A DNA stretch of 64,000 nt, from positions 682,184 through 746,183 of the forward strand of contig NZ_FPAB01000003.1 of NCBI RefSeq assembly GCF_900116145.1, in the 5' to 3' direction. A model generated the notes under the pieces. The model worked only from the letters and a program-made list of their open reading frames with translations. It ran no database searches and was not told the DNA's origin. This DNA comes from Streptomyces harbinensis (GTDB lineage Bacteria > Actinomycetota > Actinomycetes > Streptomycetales > Streptomycetaceae). This document shows positions 42,200 through 49,757 of the stretch, piece after piece (the stretch's first letter is position 1; every line of letters begins with the position of its first letter). The position numbers and the translations under genes were made by a program.

Positions 42200-43375
42200 A
42201 TGCCCCGTACCTCCGCCTTCCTCTACCCCTGGGACGTCAACGGCGACCCCGCCGCCGCCGAGCTGGTCGCCGGACTCGGCGTCCAGCAGGTCACCCTCGC
42301 CTCCGCCTACCACGCCACCCGCGCCCTGACCCCGCGCCACCCGGGGCGGCGCATCGTCACCGCCCGGCACTCCGCCGTGTACTACCCCGCCGACCCCGCC
42401 CACTGGGCCGGCTCCGCGCTGCGGCCCGCCGCCCAGACCTGGCTGCCCGGCGAGGACCCGTACGGCGAGGCCGCCGCCGCCCTCGGCGCGGCCGGTCTCG
42501 ATGTCCACTCGTGGGTGATCCTCGCCCACAACTCCCGGCTCGGCCGCGAGCACCCCGGCAGCACCGTCCGGAACGTCCACGGCGACCACTACCCCTGGGC
42601 GCCGTGCATCGCCCGCCCCGAGGTCCGCGACTACGCGGTCCGGCTCGCGGCCGAGGCGGCGGTGCGGCCCGGCACCACCGGCACCGAACTGGAGTCCTGC
42701 GGCTGGTACGGCCTGGAGCACCCGCACGCCCACGACAAGATCGCGGGCGCCCCGCTCGGCGGCTACGGGCGGTGGCTGATGTCGCTGTGCTTCTGCGCCG
42801 TGTGCGAGCAGGGGTACGCGGAGCACGGCGCCGATCCGCAGCGGCTGCGCGCCCGGGTGCGGGACCTGCTCGCCCCCGCCTGGGAGGGCCGCCCGGTGGC
42901 GGGCGAGCTGACCGGCGCGGAGGCGGCGGCCGTGACCGGCTGGCGGGCGGCGGCGGCCGACACCTTCCAGCGGGAGACGGTGGCCGCCGTACGGGAGCGG
43001 GCCCGCGAGCGCGGACTGCCCGGCTTCCGGGTGCTGCTGCACGCCCACCCCGGCGCCCTGGCCCTGGGTGCCAACGCGGGCGCCGACCCGGCCCGGGTGC
43101 TGGAGCACGCCGACGGGGTGGTGCTGCCCTGCACCGGGGACGACGCGGCCCGCGCCGAGGTCCTGCCGCCGTTCGCCGCGCACCGCCGCCCGCACACGGT
43201 GCTGGCGGCGAACTTCCAGATCGTCGCGGGAATGGGCGGCAGCCCCGGTACCCTGGTCGATGACGCCGCGCACGCCGCCTCTCTGGGCGCCACCGAACTG
43301 CGGCTCTACCACGCCGGGCTGGCCACCGCCGATGATCTGGCCCTGGTCCGGCACGCCCTCGACCGGCTGCCCTGA
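42200..43375 (+). CDS. Uncharacterised TIM-barrel-like protein co-transcribed with kdgD
   Basis: 391 aa. I do not recognise its family. Short strands followed by helices (TSAFLYPWDVNGD, QQVTLASAYH, LDVHSWVILAHNSRLG, GTELESCGWYGLEHPHAHDK, FRVLLHAHPGA, DGVVLPC, TELRLYHAGLA) look like a TIM barrel, with acidic and His residues at strand ends as in a sugar-processing enzyme or glycoside hydrolase. A Cys-rich spot CFCAVCEQGY in the middle might bind metal. No signal peptide. Starts 5 bases after kdgD, so it should serve the uronate pathway, where a lactonase and a galactarate dehydratase are otherwise missing. Confidence 0.75.
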   Translation: MPRTSAFLYPWDVNGDPAAAELVAGLGVQQVTLASAYHATRALTPRHPGRRIVTARHSAVYYPADPAHWAGSALRPAAQTWLPGEDPYGEAAAALGAAGLDVHSWVILAHNSRLGREHPGSTVRNVHGDHYPWAPCIARPEVRDYAVRLAAEAAVRPGTTGTELESCGWYGLEHPHAHDKIAGAPLGGYGRWLMSLCFCAVCEQGYAEHGADPQRLRARVRDLLAPAWEGRPVAGELTGAEAAAVTGWRAAAADTFQRETVAAVRERARERGLPGFRVLLHAHPGALALGANAGADPARVLEHADGVVLPCTGDDAARAEVLPPFAAHRRPHTVLAANFQIVAGMGGSPGTLVDDAAHAASLGATELRLYHAGLATADDLALVRHALDRLP

Positions 43376-43416
43376 GCCCTGCCGCAGAGCGCGATTCCGT
43401 AACGGTGCGGCATCGT

Positions 43417-43432
43417 GTTACACCGTGTAAAC
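43417..43432 (+). promoter_or_regulatory. GlnR-like box upstream of purine permease
   Basis: GTTAC-N6-TAAAC matches 9 of 10 positions of the GlnR half box gTnAc-N6-GaAAc. The same bases contain the palindrome TTACACCGTGTAA (43418-43430). Nitrogen control of a purine importer would make sense; equally, another dimeric repressor could use the palindrome. Confidence 0.4.
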
Positions 43433-43507
43433 CCTTCCGGTCGGCTCGGCAGGCAGAATTCCCCGGTCGCACACCGCGTCACCCGCACCACATCACCGAG
43501 GAAGCCC

Positions 43508-44920
43508 ATGCCGTCCCGACCCGCGCTCATCGCACGCGCCGACTCCTTCTTCCAGATATCGGCGCGCGGCTCCACCCTCGGCCGCGAGGTGCGCGGCGGG
43601 TTCGCCACGTTCTTCGCCATGGCCTACATCCTGGTGCTGAACCCGATCATCCTCAGCGGCGCCCAGGACGCCTACGGCAACCAGCTGGACTTCCAGCAGG
43701 TGGTCACCGTCACCGCGCTGGTCGCGGCGATCATGACCGCGCTGATGGGCATCACCGCGAACCTGCCGCTGGCGCTGGCCGCCGGGCTCGGCATCAACGC
43801 GATGGTGGCCTACCAGATCGCGCCCCGGATGAGCTGGCCGGACGCCATGGGCCTGGTCGTGCTGGAGGGCCTGATCCTATGCGCCCTGGCGGCCACCGGG
43901 CTGCGGCAGAAGGTGATGGACGCGATCCCGATGGCGCTCAAGCAGGCCATCGGGGTCGGGATCGGCATGTTCATCGCGCTGATCGGCTTCGTGAACGCCG
44001 GCTTCGCCGCCCCCGGCGACGGCACCCCGCTGACGCTGGGCGCCACCGGTGAGCTGACCGGCTGGCCGGTGCTCGTCTTCTGCCTCGGCCTGCTGCTCAC
44101 CCTGGCGCTGATGGCCCGCGGGACCAAGGGCGCCATCCTCATCTCGATCGTCGTCACCACCGTGGTGGCCATGATCATCAACGGCATCGCCGACATCGAG
44201 GACGGCGCCTGGGGCCTGACGGTCCCCACGCTCCCCGACGACATCGTGGCCACCCCCGACTTCGGGCTGATCGGGCAGTTCAGCCTGTTCGGCGCGTTCG
44301 GCGAGATCACCTGGATCACCGTCCTGCTGATCACCTTCACCCTGTTCCTGACCGACTTCTTCGACAGCATGGGCACGGCGGTCGCCGTCTCCGGCGAGGC
44401 CGGGCTGCTGGACGAGAAGGGCCGGGTGCCCCGGCTGGGCCGGCTGCTCTTCGTGGACGGCCTGGCGGCGGCGGCCGGCGGTGCGGCCTCCGCCTCCTCC
44501 GGCACCTCCTACATCGAGTCGGCGGCGGGCGTCGGCGAGGGCGCCCGCACCGGGTTCGCCAATCTGATCACCGGTGCCCTGTTCGCCCTGGCCCTGCTGT
44601 TCGCCCCGCTGGCGGCGGTGGTCCCGGCCCAGGCGGCCTCGCCCGCGCTGGTGGCGGTCGGCTTCCTGATGATGACCCAGGTCGGGAAGATCGACTGGAG
44701 CGACTACACGCTGGCGGTCCCCGCGTTCGTCACCATCGCGGTGATGCCGTTCACCTACTCCATCACCAACGGCATCGGCGCCGGCTTCGTCGCCTACGTG
44801 GTGCTGAAGGCGGCCACCGGCCGGCTGCGGGAGATCAACTGGATGCTGTGGGTGACGGCCGCGCTGTTCGTCGTCTACTTCGCGATCGACCCGGTGCAGC
44901 AGGTGCTCGGCATCTCCTGA
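43508..44920 (+). CDS. NCS2-family purine permease, AzgA type
   Basis: 470 aa, ATG with GAGGAAG before it. About 12-14 TM segments. AzgA-group features: GFATFFAMAYILVLNPIILSGA at the N terminus, LPLALAAGLGINAMVAYQI, MKQAIGVGIGMF-like LKQAIGVGIGMFIALIG, and TDFFDSMGTAVAVSGEAGLLDEKG with SGTSYIESAAGVGEGARTG. Members import adenine, guanine or hypoxanthine with protons. Stands alone between the KdgD transcription unit and an MFS/TetR pair. Confidence 0.9.
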   Translation: MPSRPALIARADSFFQISARGSTLGREVRGGFATFFAMAYILVLNPIILSGAQDAYGNQLDFQQVVTVTALVAAIMTALMGITANLPLALAAGLGINAMVAYQIAPRMSWPDAMGLVVLEGLILCALAATGLRQKVMDAIPMALKQAIGVGIGMFIALIGFVNAGFAAPGDGTPLTLGATGELTGWPVLVFCLGLLLTLALMARGTKGAILISIVVTTVVAMIINGIADIEDGAWGLTVPTLPDDIVATPDFGLIGQFSLFGAFGEITWITVLLITFTLFLTDFFDSMGTAVAVSGEAGLLDEKGRVPRLGRLLFVDGLAAAAGGAASASSGTSYIESAAGVGEGARTGFANLITGALFALALLFAPLAAVVPAQAASPALVAVGFLMMTQVGKIDWSDYTLAVPAFVTIAVMPFTYSITNGIGAGFVAYVVLKAATGRLREINWMLWVTAALFVVYFAIDPVQQVLGIS

Positions 44921-44935
44921 CCGCGCGTCGTCCTC

Positions 44936-44969
44936 GGGCGCCCCGGACCGGCAACGGCCCGGGGCGCCC
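44936..44969. terminator. Bidirectional terminator between permease and MFS genes
   Basis: 11-bp perfect stem GGGCGCCCCGG/CCGGGGCGCCC (44936-44946 with 44959-44969), 19 bases from either stop codon. Confidence 0.8.
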
Positions 44970-44987
44970 GTGCGCGTGCGGGGGAGG

Positions 44988-46352
44988 TCAGCCCCTGGCC
45001 CGCAGCCGGCCGGCGAGCAGGACGCCGAGCGCGGCGAGCAGCCCGGTGAACGCGAAGGTGGCCAGCAGCGCGGCCCGGGTGCCGTCCACCCCGTCCCCGG
45101 CCGCCGCGACAGCGGCCCCGCCGAGCCCGGCCACGACGGCGGTGGCCAGGGTCTGCGCCAGCTGGAGCGCGGAGCTGACCTCGCCCTGCCGGGCGGCCGG
45201 GGTCTGTTCGAGGGTGTCGGTGGTCGAGGCGTTGAAGGCCATGCCCATGCCCAGCCCGCCGATCGCCCACCCCGCGATGGCCAGCTGAGCCGGCACCGCG
45301 TCACTCGCCAGGGCCAGCGCGATCAGCGCCACCCCGGCCAGCAGAACGGCGAACCCCAGCGCCGTACCGCGCCCGCGCGCACCGGGGACGGCGCTGTCCC
45401 GCCGGGCCTGGAGCGCGGAACCGGCCACCCAGGTCACCGCGCCCGCCGCCAGACCCAGCCCCGCCAGGGTGGCGCCCAGGCCGCGGACCTCCTGGAGACC
45501 GAGCGGCAGGAACGCCTCGCTGCCGAAGTACACCGCGCACAGCAGCCCCCGGACGGCCACGCCGGCCCCGATGCCGCGCCGCAGGGTCAGGGTGCCCTCG
45601 GGCGTGACCCGGCGCAGCGCGGGAACGGCGAGGGCGAGCCCGGCGAGGGCCAGCAGGACCAGGGCGGGGACGTTGCGCAGCAGCAGCGCCTGGAGGAAGA
45701 GGGCGGTGCCCAGGGTGAGCGCACCGGCGGCGAGCAGCGGCCCGCGATCGCGCCCGGCCGGGCCCTGGCCGGCGGCCGTGGCGGGCGCGGGCAGGGCGGG
45801 CAGGGTGAGCCGGGCGGCTATCGCGACCAGCGGCGGCACCAGCAGGAAGACGGCGCGCCAGGTGGTGTGTTCGGTGAGGGTGCCGGCGAGGACCGGGCCG
45901 ATGAGGGAGGGGACGGTCCAGGCCGAGGAGAGCAGCGCGAACATCCGGGCGCGCAGGTGCTCGGGGTAGGCGAGGGAGATGACGGTGTAGGCGACGGCCA
46001 TGATGGCGCCGACGCCGAGGCCCTGGACGAACCGGCCGAGCAGGAACACCGGCCAGCCGCCCGCCGTGCCGGCCAGGACGCAGCCGGCCGCGAAGACCAG
46101 CAGCCCGGTGGCGAGCGGGCGGCGCACCCCGCTCCGGTCGGCGGCCCGGCCGGCGAGCACGGTGCCGACGATGTTGGCGAGCATCAGCGCGGAGAGCCCC
46201 CAGCCGTAGGAACCGAGGCCGTCGAGTTGCCGGGCGACGTCGGGCAGGACGGTGGCGACGCCGAGCGATTCGAAGGCGACGGTGCTGACGGACAGGATCA
46301 CGCCGAGGGTGAGGGCTCGGTGCGGCGGGGCGAAGACGCTCTGCCGGGTCAT
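44988..46352 (-). CDS. MFS transporter, DHA family
   Basis: 454 aa with about 12-14 TM segments: GVILSVSTVAFESLGVATVLPDVARQL in TM1 and GRAADRSGVRRPLATG as MFS motif A. The 'VAFESLGVATVLP' start is typical of actinobacterial efflux MFS proteins. Divergent from a tetR gene with a dyad operator between them, the usual arrangement for a substrate-induced pump. Confidence 0.85.
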   Translation of the reverse strand: MTRQSVFAPPHRALTLGVILSVSTVAFESLGVATVLPDVARQLDGLGSYGWGLSALMLANIVGTVLAGRAADRSGVRRPLATGLLVFAAGCVLAGTAGGWPVFLLGRFVQGLGVGAIMAVAYTVISLAYPEHLRARMFALLSSAWTVPSLIGPVLAGTLTEHTTWRAVFLLVPPLVAIAARLTLPALPAPATAAGQGPAGRDRGPLLAAGALTLGTALFLQALLLRNVPALVLLALAGLALAVPALRRVTPEGTLTLRRGIGAGVAVRGLLCAVYFGSEAFLPLGLQEVRGLGATLAGLGLAAGAVTWVAGSALQARRDSAVPGARGRGTALGFAVLLAGVALIALALASDAVPAQLAIAGWAIGGLGMGMAFNASTTDTLEQTPAARQGEVSSALQLAQTLATAVVAGLGGAAVAAAGDGVDGTRAALLATFAFTGLLAALGVLLAGRLRARG

Positions 46353-46378
46353 GGGGGTACTCCTCCCGATTTACATTC

Positions 46379-46395
46379 CGTTCCGGATCGGAACG
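46379..46395. promoter_or_regulatory. TetR operator between divergent MFS and tetR genes
   Basis: CGTTCCG-GAT-CGGAACG, a perfect 7-bp inverted repeat, centred in the 68-base intergenic region, so one dimer site could control both genes. Confidence 0.65.
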
Positions 46396-46420
46396 TATTA
46401 AGCGTACCTATAGTGGAGGC

Positions 46421-47047
46421 ATGCTCAGCACCCCGACCGGCGCCCCGCAGCCGCGGCCCGGCAGGCCGAGGGACGTCCGTATCGACGAGGCCGTCCCGAC
46501 CGCCGTACTCGAACTCCTCAACGAGGGCGGCTACGCCCGGCTGACCATGGAGGCGGTCGCGAGCCGGGCGGGCACCAGCAAGCCCGCCCTCCGGCGGCGC
46601 TGGCGCTCCCGCCCGCATCTGGTGGTGGACGCGCTCGCCACCGTCGTCGGCACCCAGCCCACCCCGGACACCGGCTGCACCCACTGCGACCTGATCGCCG
46701 GGATCAACACCCTCACCCAGGCCTTCACCACGGACCTCGGCCGACGCGCGCTGCCCGCGCTGGTCGCCGACCTCGCGGACGACCCCGAGCTGGAATCAGC
46801 CTTCCTGGACCGCTTCTTCCACCCCCGCCGCGCGACCACCGCCGAAGCGCTGCGCCGGGGGATCGCCCGGGGCGACATCCGCCCGGACGCGGACATCGAC
46901 CTTCTCCTGGACATGCTGGCGGCCACGACCTACTACCGGGTCCTCTTCCACCATCTGCCCCTCACCCCCGACCTGGCCGAACAGGTCGTCCGCACCGTCC
47001 TGTCCGGCGTGGCGACGGCTCAGTGGCGGGCGGCGCACCGCTCCTGA
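46421..47047 (+). CDS. TetR-family regulator, same subfamily as the one at 30812
   Basis: 208 aa. HTH about 35-65: LTMEAVASRAGTSKPALRRRWRSR. The ligand domain begins with DTGCTHCDLIAGINTLTQAF, matching GCTLCDL in the other TetR of the window, and both end with YRVLF/YRLLF then a helix ending LSGVA/LSGIA. Likely represses the divergent exporter. Confidence 0.87.
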   Translation: MLSTPTGAPQPRPGRPRDVRIDEAVPTAVLELLNEGGYARLTMEAVASRAGTSKPALRRRWRSRPHLVVDALATVVGTQPTPDTGCTHCDLIAGINTLTQAFTTDLGRRALPALVADLADDPELESAFLDRFFHPRRATTAEALRRGIARGDIRPDADIDLLLDMLAATTYYRVLFHHLPLTPDLAEQVVRTVLSGVATAQWRAAHRS

Positions 47048-47050
47048 CCC

Positions 47051-47072
47051 GGTGCCCGGCGGGCCGGGCACC
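47051..47072. terminator. Terminator between convergent tetR and iclR genes
   Basis: GGTGCCCG/CGGGCACC stem with a GC-rich six-base loop, just after the tetR stop. Confidence 0.65.
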
Positions 47073-47092
47073 GGCGGGCGGAACGTACCGGC

Positions 47093-47863
47093 CTACAGGT
47101 GGCGCGTCGCCAGTGCCAGCCGGTCCCTGGCGTGCAGCAGCGTCTCCCGGATCCGCTGCTCATGGGCCTCGGTCAGCCGGGCCACCGGGATCGAGCAGCT
47201 GATCGCGTCCCGGGCCGGGGTGCGGTACGGGATGGCCACCCCGTAGCAGGTCAGCCCGAGGGTGTTCTCCTCCCGGTCGACCGCGTAGCCGCGCTCGCGC
47301 ACCACCTTCAGCTCCTCGATCAGCCGCTCGCGGTCGGTGATGGTGTGCTCGGTCAGCGCCTCCAGCTCGCGCGGCAGCAGCTCGCGGATCCGCTCGTCCG
47401 GATACGTCGCCAGCAGCGCCTTGCCCAGCGAGGTCGAGTGCGCGGGCAGCCGGCGGCCGACGCGGGTGAAGGGCCGCAGATAGTGGTCCGACTGGCGGGT
47501 GGCCAGATACACCACGCTGGTGCCGTCCAGGCGCGCCAGGTGAATGGTCTCCGTCGTCTCGTCCGAGAGCCGGTCGAGCGTGGTGCGGGCCGCCGCCACC
47601 ACCTCGTCGCCGTCGATGTAGGAGGTGCCCACCAGCAGCGCCCGCACCCCGATGCCGTACCGGGTGCCGGTCGGGTCGGTCTCCACCCAGCCCAGTTCCA
47701 CCAGGGTGCGCAGCAGCATGTACAGGCTCGACTTGGGGTAGCCGAGTGCCGACTGCACCTCGGCGAGCGAGTGCATGCCGGGGCGTCCCGCGAAGAACTC
47801 CAGGAGTTCCACGGTCCGTACCGCGGATTTGACCGGGGATGCGCCCGTCTCACCGGCTGCCAT
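47093..47863 (-). CDS. IclR-family regulator
   Basis: 256 aa from the ATG with AAGG and AAAGGGG before it; the frame is open for 26 more codons over the operator, which is unlikely to be coding. N-terminal winged helix (TVELLEFFAGRPGMHSLAEVQSALGYPKSSLYMLL) and a C-terminal ligand domain (HSTSLGKALLA, GYAVDREENTLGLTCYGVAI). IclR proteins such as KdgR often control uronate catabolism. Divergent from the semialdehyde dehydrogenase gene across a region with a clear dyad. Confidence 0.88.
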   Translation of the reverse strand: MAAGETGASPVKSAVRTVELLEFFAGRPGMHSLAEVQSALGYPKSSLYMLLRTLVELGWVETDPTGTRYGIGVRALLVGTSYIDGDEVVAAARTTLDRLSDETTETIHLARLDGTSVVYLATRQSDHYLRPFTRVGRRLPAHSTSLGKALLATYPDERIRELLPRELEALTEHTITDRERLIEELKVVRERGYAVDREENTLGLTCYGVAIPYRTPARDAISCSIPVARLTEAHEQRIRETLLHARDRLALATRHL

Positions 47864-47868
47864 CGACC

Positions 47869-47953
47869 TTGACCCCTTTGTTCGAACCGTTATAGAGTCT
47901 GTGAGCGTCCCATATTCACATACAGGGACGCTGTTCAGCATATCGAACGTTCG
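47869..47953. promoter_or_regulatory. Promoter and operators of the semialdehyde dehydrogenase gene
   Basis: TTGACC (47869-47874), 18-base spacer, TAGAGT (47893-47898). Downstream lies an exact 8-bp inverted repeat AGCGTCCC-N13-GGGACGCT (47904-47932) containing the shared motif variant CACATACAGGGAC (47917-47929), then a CGAACGTTCG palindrome (47944-47953). The -35 element overlaps the iclR leader. Confidence 0.6.
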
Positions 47954-47971
47954 CCGCGGGAGGAACGACCG

Positions 47972-49507
47972 GTGTCAGCAGAACCAGTGTGGAGCGTGGA
48001 CCCCCGGACCGGGAAGCGCCGCGAACAGGTCACCACCGAGGCCGGAGCGGCCGAGGTCGACCGGGCCGTCCGCGCCGCCCACGCCACGGCCGGCGCGCTC
48101 GCCGACCGCGACACCCGGATCGCGCTGCTGCGCGCCGCGGCCGACGCCCTGGAGGCCGACCGCGACGCCATCATCGCCGCCGCGGACGCGGAGACCGCCC
48201 TCGGCCTGCCCCGGCTCACCGGCGAACTGGGCCGCACCACCGGCCAGCTGCGCGCCTTCGCCGACGAGGTCGCGGACGGCGGCTACCTCGGCGTCATCAT
48301 CGACCACGCCGACGCGAGCCTCACCCCGCCCCGGCCCGACCTGCGCCGCTACAAGATCCCGCTGGGCGTGGTCGCGGTCTACTCCGCCTCCAACTTCCCG
48401 CTCGCCTTCTCCGTCCCCGGCGGCGACACCGCCTCCGCGCTCGCCGCCGGCTGCCCGGTCGTCGTCAAGGCGCACCCCGACCACCCCGCCACCTCCGCCC
48501 TCACCGGCGCCGCGCTGCGCCGCGCCGCCGCCCGGGTGGGGCTGCCGGAGGACGTGATCTCCGTGGTGCACGGCTTCGAGGCCGGCATCGAGCTGATCAA
48601 GCACCCGCTGGTCAGCGCCGCCGGCTTCACCGGCTCGGTACGCGGCGGACGCGCGCTGTTCGACGCGGCCGCCGCCCGGCCGGTGCCGATCCCCTTCCAC
48701 GGCGAACTGGGCAGCCTCAACCCGGTGGTCGTCACCCGGGCCGCCGCCGCCGAGCGCGCCGAGGAGATCGGCGAGGGCCTGGCCGGCTCGGTCACCCTGG
48801 GAACCGGCCAGTTCTGCGTCAAGCCCGGCCTCGTCCTCGCCCCCGAGGGGGAGGAGGGCGACCGGCTGGTGGCCACCCTCGGCGAGAAGCTCGCCGGCAG
48901 CACCCCCGGCGTGCTGCTCGACACCCGGATGCGGGACAACTTCGTCGCCGGCGTCGCCGCCCGCACCGGGCTGGCGGAGGTGACCACCTCCGCCCCGGCC
49001 GGCGCCGGCGAGGACCTGACGGTCGTCCCCGGCTTCCTCACCGTGCCCGCCGCCCGGCTGGCCGAGGACGAGAGCGCCCACGAACTCCTGCTGGAGGAGT
49101 GCTTCGGCCCGCTCACCGTCATCGCCCGCTACACCGACGACGAGGAGATCGGCCGGGTCCTGGACCGGCTGCCCGGCAACCTCACCGCCACCGTCCAGCT
49201 CAGCGCCGCCGAGTCAGCGGGCGAGAGCGGCGACGGCGCGGCGCTGGTCGCCGGACTCACCCCGCTGGCCGGACGCGTCCTGGTCAACGGCTGGCCCACC
49301 GGCGTCGCCGTCTCCACCGCCCAGCACCACGGCGGCCCCTACCCGGCGACCACCTCCACCTCCACCTCGGTCGGCGCCACCGCCATCGAACGCTGGCTGC
49401 GCCCGGTGGTCTACCAGTCCACGCCCCAGGCCCTGCTCCCGCAGGAACTGACGGACGCCAACCCGCTGGGCCTGCCCCGCCGGGTGAACGGCAAGCGCGA
49501 GGGCTGA
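47972..49507 (+). CDS. 2-oxoglutarate semialdehyde dehydrogenase (ALDH family)
   Basis: 511 aa, GTG start with GGGAGGAA upstream. ALDH fold: GVVAVYSASNFPLAFSVPGGDTASALAAGCPVVVKAHPDHP for the N-terminal part of the NAD site, FTGSVRGGRALFDAAA, PFHGELGSLNPV with the catalytic-site Glu, and nucleophile Cys282 in GTGQFCVKPG. The SASNFPLAFS-VPGGDTASAL pattern is that of alpha-ketoglutaric semialdehyde dehydrogenases. It would oxidise the semialdehyde made by KdgD (uronates) and by the pentonate branch to 2-oxoglutarate for the TCA cycle. Confidence 0.88.
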   Translation: MSAEPVWSVDPRTGKRREQVTTEAGAAEVDRAVRAAHATAGALADRDTRIALLRAAADALEADRDAIIAAADAETALGLPRLTGELGRTTGQLRAFADEVADGGYLGVIIDHADASLTPPRPDLRRYKIPLGVVAVYSASNFPLAFSVPGGDTASALAAGCPVVVKAHPDHPATSALTGAALRRAAARVGLPEDVISVVHGFEAGIELIKHPLVSAAGFTGSVRGGRALFDAAAARPVPIPFHGELGSLNPVVVTRAAAAERAEEIGEGLAGSVTLGTGQFCVKPGLVLAPEGEEGDRLVATLGEKLAGSTPGVLLDTRMRDNFVAGVAARTGLAEVTTSAPAGAGEDLTVVPGFLTVPAARLAEDESAHELLLEECFGPLTVIARYTDDEEIGRVLDRLPGNLTATVQLSAAESAGESGDGAALVAGLTPLAGRVLVNGWPTGVAVSTAQHHGGPYPATTSTSTSVGATAIERWLRPVVYQSTPQALLPQELTDANPLGLPRRVNGKREG

Positions 49508-49528
49508 CCGCCCACCGCCCGGAACGAC

Positions 49529-49565
49529 GGCGGGGGCCGGATGCGTCGGGCATCCGGCCCCCGCC
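49529..49565. terminator. Terminator after the semialdehyde dehydrogenase gene
   Basis: A 16-bp perfect stem (49529-49544 with 49550-49565) and a five-base loop, 21 bases after the stop. Confidence 0.85.
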
Positions 49566-49757
49566 GTCGCCGTTGCGCCGTCCCGCGCTGCGCGGCCCGC
49601 CCGCCCGCACCGCGCGCGCGGCTCCGTACGGGTGGTTCCGCCGCCGCTCCGCTGTCCGGCGAAAACTGGTCGTGTTGTCACCTCCGATGCTTCACGCGAC
49701 CACGGATCGCTCCTAACCTCTCGGAAATGTCCTGTTTCCGGCAGTAAGGATCAGCGG

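Noticed and set aside
47864..47941. N-terminal extension of the IclR protein
   Set aside because: It would run through the dyad and promoter region; the downstream ATG has ribosome sites and begins just before the conserved HTH.
49676..49696. PHO box (PhoP site) upstream of the PhoX gene
   Set aside because: Two GTCACC/TTCACG-like units occur, but their spacing is 14 rather than 11 bases, so the match is not convincing.
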